Source of the DNA: Rhodamnia argentea
Taxonomy: Eukaryota > Streptophyta > Magnoliopsida > Myrtales > Myrtaceae
DNA: 64,000 nt
NCBI RefSeq assembly: GCF_020921035.1
Contig: NC_063155.1
Span: forward strand, 29,009,294-29,073,293
Direction: 5' to 3'
The notes under the pieces were generated by a model that ran no database searches, was not told the origin of the DNA, and saw only the letters and a list, made by a program, of their open reading frames with translations. The first letter of the stretch is position 1, and each line of letters starts with the position of its first letter. Shown piece after piece: positions 1 through 12,299 of the stretch. The position numbers were made by a program, and so were the translations under genes.

Positions 1-1605
1 TACAGCAATCATCATCAAAACAACATTTTGTATCTATTTTCAGCACTTAAGATTATTAGCGTTTACATTTACTACTCACATTTCTAGCATTTATTTTTCG
101 GTCTTATCAAACAAGCCTTTGGTGTAGGACAATTGTGGGAGTTTTTATCGCATCTCATTCATCAATAAATGCAACATCAAGCAAGGATGAAAAAATAATG
201 CTGTCAACAAACAAAGCATTAATCCCCCCTAATTAAATTTAGTACTTCGCTCCTTCAAACGTTTGTTGTCCAACATTTCACGTTCTTTGACACATGCCCA
301 AAAGAAAATCACAACTCTTCTGACGCATCGGTGCAAATTGGATGGATGATCAGACGTATTAATCTTGCCAGAAACGAGGTAGTGGTACTCTCACCAACCA
401 AATAGACTTGATTAACATGTCTTCTTGTTATTGAGGTTTTACTTATCTTCCTCACAATCAATTTTCCGAATTTATTACATTGTCGAGTGCTACCTTAACT
501 GAATTTGGTTTTGCTAGTTAGGTATTCGAAGCTGCTAATACGAGTATGCCCCCGCAATGCTCGCGAGCTGGATTGATTAACACAAATGATGTGATCCCTT
601 TCACCTAATGGGCAATAGGGAACTTGTAGCAGGGTCGAGTGATCTAACCATACAGTTAATCGACACGCCGATCATAACTTCAAGCGAACCAGGACTATGA
701 ATTTTGCGAGAGATCGATTGTTATGGTAGCGATCGAGGTAGAAGCATCATAAAAATTATATGGCCACAGTGACGGTAAATATCTGGCTTTTGATACTCTG
801 GATTATAGTTTTTTTTTTTTTTTTCCTGAGGTCATCTTAAAGTGTAATGCAGCTCTCTGTACATAAAATGTACAACGAAGTCTTTTCATTATTTCACGTG
901 TTCGGTGACTTTCCACGCAATCCCGTTCTACATGATCCAACCTAAGAAAAGTGCCAAACTTATTTTTTCCTAATCCGTTTCGATCGGCCGGGGCAAATAA
1001 AATGAAAACGGATCACCTATAACCAAGTGTACGCGGAAGAAAAGAAAAGATTTCCTGATAAACAGAACCTCACGGTCAGTCCACCAGATTGAAGAAACAA
1101 GAACATTGTGCTTCCATATGTAATTACCGAGTTCTGTTACACCAGTCCTTGAAAATAAACACATGTATCAGAACGCACCTTTGTTGCTAGATCAGATGGC
1201 GCCGACTTCTTATCGCAAGACTAAGATCACAACTTCGGTCGAAGCATTGATCTTACTAGCAGTAGGCCATTAACTTCATGAATGGACTCCATCGGTGGGT
1301 TGTTTCAGCCAAACAAGTTAAGAGGCGCAATACATCTGTTGGAACAGAGTATTCCTTTCAGCCAAACAAGTTAAGAGGCACAATTCATCTGTTGGAACAG
1401 AGTATTCCGCTATAATGCTGACGTCAAATTCTCTGCAAATCTCGCTTCTGTTCCACCACAAATGCCACTACTAGTGAGAAGATAGAACTGAACTCCGATG
1501 ACCCGAGTCTTGCTAGGCTGCTCGAGCATACGTCCCTGCTTGAAGACCCAAGTCCATAAAGTATTCCCAACTGGTCCTTCCAAAACCTTTCAAAAAATTT
1601 CTCAG
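1..1605. other. Intergenic, no gene seen
   Basis: I see no convincing coding region here. The longest open frames are short, lack a recognisable family and are not supported by splice signals. The only structure I can point to is the 53 bp tandem duplication near 1303-1408, listed separately. The part next to 1605 probably holds the 3' untranslated region of the GTPase gene on the minus strand. Confidence 0.6.
1303..1408. repeat. 53 bp tandem duplication
   Basis: Two adjacent copies of a 53 bp unit, starting TTTCAGCCAAACAAG and ending GAACAGAGTATTCC. They differ at only two or three bases. The period is exact: the same motif recurs at 1306 and 1359, and the ending at 1351 and 1404. The repeat lies downstream of the GTPase stop and is probably non-coding. 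Confidence 0.9.
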
Positions 1606-4600
1606 TTACACTAGTCTACCGTGAGCATTTGAGCTTGTGTCGGAGGTCAATGAAGATAACTTAACAGGTACAGCTTTTTCAGGATCACTTGGTTTCACTT
1701 TCTTTTCACTCTGGCGCTTCGACTTATTCATAGCCTGGTCCGCTTTTGAGACGATTTTGGAAACCGTAAATCCCGCAACCTCGAATATTTGGGATCTATG
1801 GGGAATTAGTGAGTTGCGGAGGATGATATCAACTCCGTCGTATGACCAAACCCCTAAGAGTGCCTCTCCTCTTAATCCAATGGCAAACCACCCAAGACCA
1901 GCAGCTGCAACATCCACAGAACTTGCATCCCAGCTGTTACCACTTACACGAAATTCCCTTCTCACCCATTGTCCGAGCTCTTCCACTCGTTTTTCACCAA
2001 TTGGTGGCTGGCAAAGGCATTCATAAGATGGTCACAAAAATTGTACCTAAAATCTAGCTTGCAATAAAATACTGGAGGAGGAGACCCTCTGCCACGCACA
2101 GCGCTCCCATTAGTGTCTCAACCAATTCTCGATTGTTGATGTACGTACATATAGATATGCATCAATGGTTGAGATATATTGGGACAACCGTGGGAGCGCT
2201 GTGGTGTATAGAGGATCCACGTCCAAAATACTGGAGCTGCTGTTCTCACATGAGCTTGACGCTAGAATGCAAGGTAGGAAGAGGAAAACTTGAGTTCATT
2301 ATATTTCCAAGAAAAACAGTGCCCTCAAAGACAAAAATCAGCATTGCATCTGCTATATAATAACAAGTTATGGAAGATGTATGGGCAGAAATGAAGACTT
2401 CGAGGCATTCTAGCCAGATGCAAAGAACTTGAAGTTTGGCCAAATTAAAAATGCGCTCATTCATGTGATTATTGTTTCAAACGAGGAAACAAAGATGAAG
2501 AAGAAGATGAAAGCCCAAACAAATCAATTCCAGCCATGTTCAAATTGGCTCTTAGAGCTCAACTTGCTTTAGAAACCATCGACTATTTTTCAATTTGTAA
2601 TGGGTCCAGCAATACTCAAAGATAAAGTGAAGTACTTTTTTCCACAAATAAATTGTTGAAGAGAGTGGCTTCAAAGTGAAAGATCTACCTGCAATTGATG
2701 ACCAAAATGGTCTTCTACCATTGTACGAGCATGTTCTGTTTTCCCCATGTGCAGTGGGAGATAGGGAGACGCCCATACAGTAACATAAACTGAATCTACA
2801 GACGATTCTTCAATGTCCAGCCTCATGAGGCCAGCAATATGAATTGAATGACCTGCCTGTCATGAGAAAAGAGAAGCACATGAACCTTACAAGCATGACG
2901 CAAGCTTGATTAAGTGTCGTGTCAAGACCCTGAGTAAGCGAATTGTTTCTGCTTGCTTTGGTTATTTTAATGATGCAGAAATCCTAAGCACCTTCATTCA
3001 ATCGGCAACAATTTAGGGTAAGCATTATCCCACTAACACCTTCAACCAGTTAACTAAAAATAATGTCAAGAGCAATGAAGACATAATGCTTATGGGGGAA
3101 AAAGGGTAGACATACATCATTCATCAAACTACACCGTTTTCTCCAACGTAGCAAATGCTCGTCAAAGGTCTTGCACTGTTCAGTGTTCAGATAGCACATC
3201 GACCTTACACAAAATAAATTACTAGCCCCTTAAAGAAGCTCAAAAGAATTCCCAACCTAACATTGTCCAGAATGAGGATTTACACTTCACCGAACGCTCA
3301 GTTGATTGCTTCGCGAATATATTCGGATTCGCATTCACATTGACGCATGTTCCTTGTCATTGCAGAGAGAATGAAATCTAGCACTAGCTACATAATCCTA
3401 CATGTCTAAGCATGCTTACCTTAATTCTGTAAGTCCTTGGCCTGAGCTCCTTACTGACATAAACGAGCTTCTGCTCTTCCCTGGTCAGCCTGGTCGTGAT
3501 CTGATGCGGATTCAAAAGCCCTGGTGTATCAAACAACTTTGCCTTACCCGGCAGAATTCCCTCGACCCTAATAATTCCCAGCGTGGTACCGGGCACTGGT
3601 GCCTCTGTCAAGTGGGTAACTTTCCCCCCTTCAACATGCTTCCCGATTGCATTAATCAAAGTACTCTTCCCTGCATTTTGCGCGCCGATCGCCCAGACAT
3701 TCCCTCTAGGCCCAGCCAAAGCAATGACATCATCTGCAAGATTCTTTAACCCCCAATTCCTCACTGCGCTCACCAAATGCAAACTCGTGATTTTGATCAC
3801 CCCGTTTTCCCTAGCTCTCTGCCTCACCCAATGCTCGAAGCCAGTGGGCGATATGCTACTGGGCAACAAATCAATCTTCGTTACCACCAAAACTACTCTA
3901 GGCACATTCCCTGATTTCTTCTCCTTCCAAGCAGTCAAATTCTCCTCAATCGTTGTCGAAACCAGCTTTGCCACCTTCTTTGGGAACGACCCGTCGAAAT
4001 CGGCCGCATCCACCACCATCAACACGACTGACCGTGTCCCCGTTGCCGAAGCCAGCTTCCTCCCGACCGTGTGATCAAAGTCGAAATCCGGCAACAGATT
4101 CTCGACAGTCGGATCTTTCACCTTCCCGTAGTGCCTCAGGGAGTGGCACCGGGCGCAGACCACTGGCTTGTCGTCCGAATCAGGGCCACCGCCGGGGCTT
4201 TCGTCGTCGTCGACGAGGAAGCCCCTTTTCAAGGAATCGGAGAACTCGGGCTCCTGAGAGACGGGCGTGAGGTGGGCATCGAACAGGCGGTAATGCTTGG
4301 TCTTGGGCGAGGGTTTCGTGAAGTAGCCGGGGTGCCTAGAGTTGGAGTCCTGCATGTGGACACCGCAGCCCGGGCAGACCGCGTGGCCCGGAGTGGCTTC
4401 ATCGTAATTTCCATCCCGTGTCAGGGGCAGAGACGGAGGCGATTGCTTTTGCGCTTCTGTCGCTGCGGGCAGGGACGCGAAGAAGGCGGTGGAGAGGAAG
4501 GGTGGGGTTGTTGCTGCGTCGTTGGGGCCTTGAAGGATCGGGGAATGGAGTGATGGGGAAGAAGATAGAGGTGGGGAGACGAGGAATCTGAGCTTTGAGA

Positions 4601-4637
4601 CAGACGAGTTCCGCGTCCGACGAATTACCGTTAGCAT
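1606..4637 (-). CDS. BPG2-like circularly permuted GTPase (YqeH/NOA1 family), organellar
   Basis: Three exons read on the minus strand: 4637-3420, 2856-2689 and 2007-1606, all phase 0 with GT/AG borders, giving 595 residues. The start is the ATG at 4637; the open frame upstream has no other ATG. Residues 1-60 are Ser/Arg-rich and acid-poor, like a plastid or mitochondrial transit peptide. Two CxxC pairs (C88/C91 and C161/C164) form the zinc-binding region of the YqeH class. The GTPase motifs occur in permuted order: G4 TKID (253), G5 SAV (290), G1 GAQNAGKST (318), then G3 DTPG (370). The C-terminal part (DVAAAGLGWFAIGL) matches the conserved BPG2 tail. Family members assist ribosome assembly in plastids or mitochondria. 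The length fits the shorter of the two Arabidopsis BPG2-type paralogues better than BPG2 itself. The exact organelle is inference. Confidence 0.93.
2066..2236. mobile_element. Hairpin MITE-like element inside the GTPase intron
   Basis: An imperfect inverted repeat of roughly 60 bp arms around a short AT-rich loop (TACGTACATATAGATA). Each arm contains CACAGCGCTCCCA or its complement. The hairpin (about 2078-2224) is flanked by a 12 bp direct repeat, AAAATACTGGAG, at 2066-2077 and 2225-2236, which looks like a target-site duplication. It lies in the second intron of the GTPase gene (2008-2688). A miRNA precursor is an alternative, but neither arm matches a miRNA I recognise. Confidence 0.6.
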
Positions 4638-4905
4638 TTGCGTCTCTGTCGTCGATGGGCTCGTGTCTATGGCAGAGAGGGGTTTTTGCTCAGAGCAGAG
4701 GAAGATGCAGCGCGAAGGGTTTAAGGAAAGGAAGATGCGGACGGAGGCAATGAGCACCGAACCGATGAGGTCCGACCGAAGTAGAGATCGAGCCGGACTA
4801 CTCGGGTTTGGATCGGTGGTTTGATCCGAATGGACGCGCTGGATTTCGGAAGTCAGTTCGGTCTAGTCAATACTCAAACTCACCCTCCGTGGACAAATGA
4901 ATTTA

Positions 4906-6562
4906 TGGGGTTTTTTTCCAATTTAATTTTTTAAAAATAAATATTTACGAATTTTGGTCTCGCTCGGCAGTTGGGCTGCCGAGGGGCTGGCCTGGCCAGC
5001 ATGGCTGCTCGGCGGCCCATTACTTTTTTTTTTTATTTATAAATTTCATTTTTGAAGTGTTTTAATTATTTATATTTATAATATTTTCGTATTTTTTAAC
5101 ATGTTTATATTTATTTTATTTATAATTTTTTTTGTGAAGCTTATCTTTATAACATAATTAGTAATAATTAATACAAAAAATTATTAAGATCTATAATTCA
5201 TAAATAATGTTGTAATTATGTAATTAATTGAAAATATTCACATAAGGAAAATCCTCAATACCAAACGAAAAGAAATCCTAGCCGAAGTATAAAAAATAAA
5301 GCCAAAAAAAAAAAAAATTTGGGGGCAACCCCCCACGCAAATTTATTCGCATTGCAAAGGAGATTTGTTCGCTTGCTCTCCGCGTCACGAACCAAATCTC
5401 AATTTTTCCTCCATTTTTTGGGCCGCACAAAAATATGTCGGGTCGGGTCATAAACCGGACCGGGTACATAAAATTCAAGACATATATTAACAATATATGA
5501 AATTAATTGAAAATATTCATAATATAAAATTAGTAAAATATTCATATAAATAATGTTGTAATTATGCAATTCGGTCGGCTAAAAAGATTGAAAGAGGGAA
5601 ATGAGGATTCATTTAATATCGAGAAGTAACACCGAAGGGAAAAAAAATACAAAATTGACAAGGAAAACGGCTGTTTTCCCACACAAAAAAGAAAAGCCCG
5701 GCTTTTTCCCAAAAAAACGCCGTTTTCCTTGTTAATTTTGCATTTTTTCCCTTCGGTGTTACTTCTCTATATTAAATGAACTTACCTTTCCGTCTTTCCT
5801 CTTCTTTCAATCTTTTTAGCCAACCAAATTGCATAATTACAACATTATTTATATGAATATTTTACTAATTTTATATTATGAATATTTTCAATTAATTTCA
5901 TATATTGTTAATATATGTCTTGAATTTTATGTACCCGGTCCGGTTTATGACCCAACCCGACATATTTTTGTGCGGCCCAAAAAATGGAGGAAAAATTGAG
6001 ATTTGGTTCGTGACGCTGAGAGTTGGGCCGATAGGCCCAACTTGGAGCAAGCGAACAAATCTCCTTTGCGATGCGAATAAACCCGTGTGGGGGGGTTGCC
6101 CCCGGTAAAAAAAATTTTGGGCTCTATTTTTTATATCGCGGCTAGAATTTCTTTTCGTTTGGTATTGAGGATTTTCCTTATGTGAATATTTTCAATTAAT
6201 TACATAATTACAACATTATTTATGAATTATAGATCTTAATAATTTTTTGTATTAATTATTACTAATTATGTTATAAAGATAAGCTTCGCAAAAAAAATTA
6301 TAAATAAAATAAATATAAACATGTTAAAAAATACGAAAATATTATAAATATAAATAATTAAAACACTTCAAAAACGAAATTTAAAAAAAAAAGAAGTAAT
6401 GGGCTTGCTCGGCAGTTGGGCAGCCGAGCAGCCATGCTGGCCCACAAGGCCGGCCGCTCGGCAGCCCCACTGCCGAGCGAGGCCCAAATCCGTAAATATT
6501 TATTTTTAAAAAATATTTTTGTAAATATTTATTTTTAAAAAAATTAAATTGGAAAAAAATCA
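4906..6562. mobile_element. 1.66 kb foldback element, nearly all inverted repeat
   Basis: The left arm (about 4906-5671) and right arm (about 5719-6562) are inverted copies of each other around a loop of about 47 bp. Matching landmarks include the GC-rich block with GCTCGGCAGTTGGGC near each outer end and the same short open frame (MLIYVLNFMYPVRFMT) mirrored at 5493 on minus and 5905 on plus. The termini are TGGGGTTTTTTTCC on the left and the complement of TGATTTTTTTCC on the right. A 7 bp direct repeat, GAATTTA, sits at 4899-4905 and 6563-6569. The right arm carries about 25 extra bases near 6020. No transposase was seen. This fits a non-autonomous foldback DNA transposon. Confidence 0.85.
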
Positions 6563-6568
6563 GAATTT

Positions 6569-7119
6569 AGGCCGTGTCTCTTTAAAATAATATTTTTTAA
6601 ATTTCTTGACATTTGATTCGCAAAAAATAAGTTAATCAAGAAAATATTTTTCACTCATAAAAAAGTAACTTAAAAAATAAGGAAAATGTTTTCCTCATCG
6701 TTCTTCACTCGACTCCTTCACATTCATTTTCTTTTCATCATTTACTTATTTATTTTTCTTTTCTTTTATTTCTTTTTTATTTTCGAGTTTATTTTAGTTT
6801 GTTAAATATTTAGTTTTAAATTTTTGTAATCTTTTCTTCCTCTATTGGTTGCTGGCTACGGCGATAGCCAACGATCGGTAAAGCAAGGCACGAGCTCACC
6901 CAAGTTTTTTAAAAAAGATAAAAACAAAATAGCTAACAAATCAATTTTTTTTAAAAAATAAAAAATTATTAAAATGTGTGTACAGCAACAACTGATTTTC
7001 CTTACCAAACAGCAAAAAATATTTTTCAATTATTTTCAGGCTTCGGTCAAACATCGAAAAATATCATCATTATCTTGAAAGACAACTTCCTGAAAAATAT
7101 TTTTTAGAAACGTCGCCTT
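6569..7119. mobile_element. Candidate TIR MITE, about 550 bp
   Basis: The left end (AGGCCGTGTCTCT followed by AAAATAATATTTTTT) and the complement of the right end (AAGGCGACGTTTCT followed by AAAAAATATTTTT) are similar, as for a short TIR element. The interior is AT-rich with no coding potential. A related right end occurs at about 25510-25640. No clear target duplication was found, so the boundaries are approximate. Confidence 0.5.
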
Positions 7120-7848
7120 AACTTTTATTACGTAGAAAGAAGCATGAGAACGTTAAAACTACTAAATTGGGTGGTGGAATCCTTTGTCAAGTGCCTTTCA
7201 ATTCTCCTATTAATTTTCCAAAATATTTCTTTTTAAATGAAATAACAACTCATTAGCATCTCTTTCTTCGCACAACAATTGAAAAAGCAATGCCAGCTAA
7301 TTCTCATTAGCTGAGTCGGACAAAACTAACAAAAAGACTTGCGAATTTGATAAATTTAAAGACTTAATTATACTTTTCAAAGTTTTAAATGTCAACTGTA
7401 CTTTTTTAATGACATTTCAAGACTTTTAGTATACTTATCCTCTCTAAAATGCCTACAAGCGCGGAGTTTTTGCTCAATCTAACTTAACTTCTCTTGTTCT
7501 GTTTTAATGCGCGTAACCTTCGACGCACACGAGGTCGGAAGCGGGCATAATGTTTTAGGCGCTTCAAGCGATTTTTTTGTTCTATGTTCTATACTGAGAA
7601 AATGCTGAGTCCCGAAAGCGATTCGAGTCCGAAAAATTAATTCTTTTTGGCGTCATTTGTCTGAATACTGGTCTTCAAATGCTAGTTGCTTAGCCCGAAA
7701 TAATTATGTTACAGACATCATACATTAAGACACCCACGACACGAATAAGCTAAGCCTTTCTCCCGTGGGATTAAGTAAAACCGCTCGCAATTGCACCTGC
7801 TAGCGGAAAACTGGTGAGCCTCTCTTACCGACTAAAGCAAGCTTTGAG
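7120..7848. other. Intergenic, 3' side of SINAT gene
   Basis: This is AT-rich sequence between the MITE and the SINAT stop codon. I see no gene, RNA or repeat. The 3' untranslated region of the SINAT gene should occupy the part nearest 7848. Confidence 0.5.
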
Positions 7849-10443
7849 TCACGAGTAATAGCCGGCTTCTATATCACCATTCTTCCATATGCGGCCGGCG
7901 ACCTTGAGCTTCAGTTCCTGTCCGTTGCCACCAGAAAAGGACATTGCCAAGGTTCTGGGGATTATTAGACCATCCAGACTATCTCGGACTTTCCTATGGC
8001 TATCTCGAATGCTCCTTGGAATGCCTTGCCATATTAACCTTCTACGATTCCCCCCGACTTCGAGGCTGTAGCTGAACTGCTTCGCTTCATCCTCGTTGCC
8101 CATAAAACGTAGGAAGGCCATATAAACAGGAGCCATCTCGAGCTGAAAAGCCTCAAAGTGCAAGCAAAATTGTCGACCAAAACAGTTGAAGATCTGCACC
8201 AATAGAAGATTTATGCGGTTCCTTGTTATTCTTGGCATTAGGGAATGCGGTTGCCCGAAGTTGAAAATTAAAAAACCTCCTCCCTTTTTACCTACTTCAT
8301 ACCTTTAACTCTAATTTTGCTCTAAAAGATGAAGAAACTAGTGGTATTTGGAATTAGATAGGCTGCCACTTTACATGGCGTGAATTTTACTTCGAAGGAC
8401 CAACTATAAGCTGAGGCATCTATAAAAAATTTATATGTCTAGGAAATTATCAGCCTTTGCAGAGTGATTTTGCTATCTGCCAACAGAATTTAAGATAAAC
8501 AGTGTGCCCAATTATTAGTAGTACTCCAGACAAATAATCAGATAGATGTACAGCACTAATCACTACTTATCTTTTTCATGCTCAGATATCAGGCAAACAA
8601 CTAAATAGTAGGAACTTATAGATACACTGAATTGACACACTCAAGATATCTTTTCCCCCTTCTGAAAAATTCATGCACCACCTAATCGCTCATTAAATTT
8701 GCTGATACGCGGTTTCAAACATCCTCAGCCACATCTTGAAATTTTCATAACAAAAACGACAGGTAGAGAGAGGGAGAAGTTAGAGCACTTACAGTCAACA
8801 TCCATGTAGCATTCTCGACTTCTCGTGGATTGGATTTGACATATCTGTGGTTAAAGGTACATCCATCATGCATGTCAACATTGTGATCATCCTTAAGATG
8901 CATGACAAGAAATGGGATGTCACCAGTAACAGAACAATCGGCTCCAGCATAAGGGCAAGCATAGGGACGATGTTTGCAGTTCTTTTCATGCTTAAGCTTG
9001 CTGTAGTACGGAAATATGCCCCTACACCCTAGAAGCTGAAATCTGCAAGGGAGTTCTAGGGATTCTGCTACTTTTTCTAGCACCAAGCATCGTATATCTC
9101 CAAGCTCATGGCGACAAGTTGGACATAGGTTCTCGAGTTTGGTCTTGCAGCTTGAACATATAGTGTGGCCATTTGGACACTGACAGAATTAAAGCCAAGT
9201 AGATTGTTAATAGCTAGGAGCACCCAACCTATTCGAATTTGAATTGAAGCAGTAAATGAAAACCTGACAGTCCCGTCCTCATCCCTCAAAACCCCTCAAA
9301 AGAAGTCCAATTTGAATTTGAATTTAAGCAGTAGCGTAAGTACCGTGACAATCCCACCCTCATCCTCAAACCCCTCAAAGGAAGTCCAATGATACTGCTA
9401 AGTTTAGGGGATGTGCAAACAATGATAAACCATTCAACATAATAGCTGTTGATGTGCAAATTCAACAGCTCCTCAAGGTGCTGGTATAGACCCTGGATGC
9501 TTGGAATCTACACACGCAATGCCACATACAAATAAGTCACCAAGCTTCGCCCCACAGGGATCCAACGCTTAAGCTGGTGTACATGTTTAAGCGGGAAAGG
9601 AGAAGCAAGTGAGCATTTAGAGACAGGGCTATCGTATACCCTGGCAAGTACATAACCAAGAAATTTACGGAGAAGTTTGATCCTAACTTGACAGCCGTAG
9701 CTCTTCGGGCAGTCTTACGAGCCCATATGTTTTATGGGCCTCCATTTACACAGTCTTTATAGTGGGCAATTTAAGGACCTCTATTGCGCATTTCTTTTTC
9801 TTTCTTAACCGACAAAAATAGCATGGGTTAAAATCACTAATATGTAGGATTCTACTGATTTTTACGATCTTGAATGTAGCTTTTTGACACAATTTTATTG
9901 CTTGAGATTAAGATGACAAAACCAAGTGATTGCAATATTCAAATCAAGATTTAACAACTTTGCCTATACCACTCAAATTTGTGCAACAACAGAGTGACAC
10001 TGTAGCAACGCCATTGAACATAAGTTCTGCTGAACCGAGGTTTCTTTCTTGTCCTTAAGAAATGTGAATTAAGATTGCACTGAATTCTCAAATCTGACTT
10101 CTGTGTGATGGAGAAATTAGATGCCTCCTTTACCCACAAATCTCAGACTAGTTGCAAGTTTTTTGCTATTTCATCGTAAGACATCGAAATGCCTCATAGT
10201 AAAGGAGCCTTTAAGTGTATAGTAGTTTGGAAACAGGAGATTTACCTGGTAAATGGGAGGGTACATTAAATTTATACAAACGGGACATTCAAGCAGATCG
10301 TGCACATCCTCATTTAAGGGTGTCCATGCACTTCCTCCCAAGCCTGTGGCAATTTTTCCATAACTGGCCCTTCTCAACAGCAACTCTGATGATGCAGTAT
10401 CATGATCAGTAAATGAAGTTTGAGAGCCAGGTATATTACTCAT
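7849..10443 (-). CDS. SINAT-type RING E3 ubiquitin ligase
   Basis: Three exons on minus: 10443-10246, 9179-8793 and 8193-7849, all phase 0, giving 309 residues, the usual SINAT length (about 300-330). The ATG at 10443 is chosen because a stop lies in frame just upstream. The RING finger spans about residues 53-88: CPVC at 53-56, then C67, H71, C74, C77 and CPTC at 85-88. The SIAH-type zinc fingers follow (CRGIFPYYSKLKHEKNC, then HDGCTFNHRYVKSN). The C-terminal substrate-binding domain includes FCLHFEAFQL and SIRDSHRKVRDS. These proteins are RING E3 ligases that form dimers and target substrates such as transcription factors and autophagy or hormone signalling proteins for degradation. The N-terminal 50 residues are diverged, as usual in this family. 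Which SINAT orthologue it is cannot be decided here. Confidence 0.95.
9230..9390. repeat. Imperfect tandem duplication, about 80 bp, in SINAT intron 1
   Basis: Two adjacent related segments both contain AGCAGTA, a run of CTCATCC, CCCCTCAAA and GAAGTCCAAT. The two copies differ by scattered substitutions and small indels. The repeat lies inside the 1.07 kb first intron of the SINAT gene and is not expected to be coding. Confidence 0.75.
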
Positions 10444-12170
10444 CCTTCCTCTCGTAGCCGCAGCCACGCTTCAAAAGTAGTAACCCGCCCCCCCTTTCCC
10501 ACTCTCTCAATCTCGCTCCTTGTGTTTCCAATTTGCTCTCCTAGCTTAAGTCACAGATGAATTAGCCCTGTCGAACATTGCCACCATCAGACAATAAATG
10601 TTGGGCAGAAGCTTATATTGAAAGATTTTCTATTAATTGATCGCTGCTTTATGTCTGACAGTAAGATGCAGTACAAGATATCCAGGAAAATTCTCCATGT
10701 ATACTCGATGTAAGAACAGCAGATTACTTTTCCAAACCAAAGGCAGCAACGGAAAGAAATTGTTCGTATGTTTTTAAGTTTAACTGGGAAAGACATCCTC
10801 CAGACATGAACTCACTTCCTCCTTATGATACTCCTGTATGAATACTGCACCTGTAATATATTACACCCAAGATAGGATGCTCTGTGGAAGACATATCAAA
10901 TGGAGAAGCATATATTGCCAAAGCCATCGCAACTGCTCTTTGGCGTAAAAACTAAGCGCTAAGTTTTCCTCAAATGAAGACCACTACATGGGCCATCAAC
11001 ATAACATAGTACTACTCTCGCCACATGAACAACAACTTGGTAATGAGCAATTTTACTTCAAGGAACTGAATATGCAATTGCTTCCCTGACACCGACATAT
11101 CAGGGCTTAAGCCCACCCTACACAAGCAGTAACAAAGGGCAAGTCAAGAGAAGAAGAGATGCAACAGCAGTGGACCGACTATCAGAGTAAATTAATCACA
11201 TTTCCTAATGCCAGAAAGGGGCATAGTCAGTTGCCAATAATAGGATAGCAGTACTGTCTGGTTCGGAACACCAGACTCATCCAGTTAGGAGCTAGACTTG
11301 TCAAGCACTGTTCATTGTAGCGGTAACGAACAATGTACCAGAAAAACGATTTCCATCAAACTCAACGTACCACCGACCATCCTTCGAACCTCCCTCACCT
11401 AAAGAATGGAAATCGTGACTGACCGATTGGGGAATTCCCGGCAACATTCTAGGTTTTCGGCAGGAATAAAAAGCGAGACACGGGAATTTTTACGACGTTC
11501 GCCGATGCCGACGATTCGAGACAACACGGAGCGAGAGCAAGCAAATAACAGCAGATCCCGCACAGAGAAGGAGAAGCAAGTGCACGCTACCTCGACGAGA
11601 ATTCCAGCACGTTTCCCGTCGCAATCGCGGGCCGAATCGAACGAAAGCGACGAGCGCCTGAAGAGACTCGGACTCCGAGAGCTCAAAATGGCCGGACGAG
11701 ACCTCGATCATCTCGTGCTCGCAGCGATCGCTGCGCCGTTACGGGAAGGCCACAAAAAAAAAATTGGTGGGGGGAAAGAGGGAGAGGGGGTGGGGGGGAA
11801 CGAAATCGAAAAACGAGACGACAGAGTTGGGGGGGAGCGACGTGGAGCGACGCCCGCGAGAGAACTGGGATGAATTGCGTGTCGCGAGATGGGGATGGAA
11901 TCGCAAAACAAAAAAGAAAACTGCGGAAGTGGAGTCAAAAAGGAACTCTCTGATTGGAAGCTCCTCGAGTTACATCGCCACACATGTCCGTTCTGGAAAT
12001 AGTGGAGAGATCGTTGGCTCTGCCACTTTTGAACTGAACTCAGAGAGAGAGAGGAGAGAGAGAGATCGCCAGTGTAATTAATGGCGAGAGAGACAGAGGG
12101 CTCTGTGTCGTGGTTGTGGCAGATTCTGGATGGAGGAGAAGACGGGATTTCCCGCACGCAACGTTCAAAA
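10444..12170 (-). promoter_or_regulatory. Probable 5' leader and promoter region of the SINAT gene
   Basis: Upstream of the SINAT start codon, 10470-11390 is ordinary AT-rich sequence. 11400-12100 is markedly GC-rich and ends in a GA/CT run (12041-12065), typical of a plant transcription start region. SINAT-family genes commonly have an intron in the 5' untranslated region, so the leader may begin near 11.4-12.0 kb and be spliced to the first coding exon. A 73-codon ATG frame on minus (11711-11490) would then be an upstream ORF. The splice and start sites are inferred, not seen directly. Confidence 0.5.
12041..12065. repeat. GA/CT dinucleotide run
   Basis: A slightly interrupted AGAGAG tract, read as CT on the gene strand. 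It sits at the edge of the GC-rich block upstream of the SINAT gene, a usual position for CT-rich leader or promoter elements in plants. Confidence 0.8.
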
Positions 12171-12299
12171 CGACCTGCTTATTAGAAAAAGTCGCAACAA
12201 AACGACGACCATGTTGCCCCCGTTTCTGTGCCGTTGGAGGGGAACTTTATAAGTTATATCAATGTTCTCTGTCACCATAGAATTTAATGATATGGTGAA

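Noticed and set aside
2082-2215. miRNA gene in the GTPase intron
   Set aside because: The stem is convincing but neither arm matches a miRNA I know, and the 12 bp flanking repeat favours a MITE. Kept as a mobile element with miRNA as an alternative.
5278-6108. Duplicate 70-codon open frames in opposite orientation as genes
   Set aside because: They are the same sequence in the two arms of the foldback element, not separate genes.
11406-11873. 155-codon plus-strand open frame in the GC-rich block upstream of SINAT
   Set aside because: Arg/Glu/Gly low-complexity translation, antisense to the likely SINAT leader, no family and no promoter. GC-rich sequence keeps all frames open.
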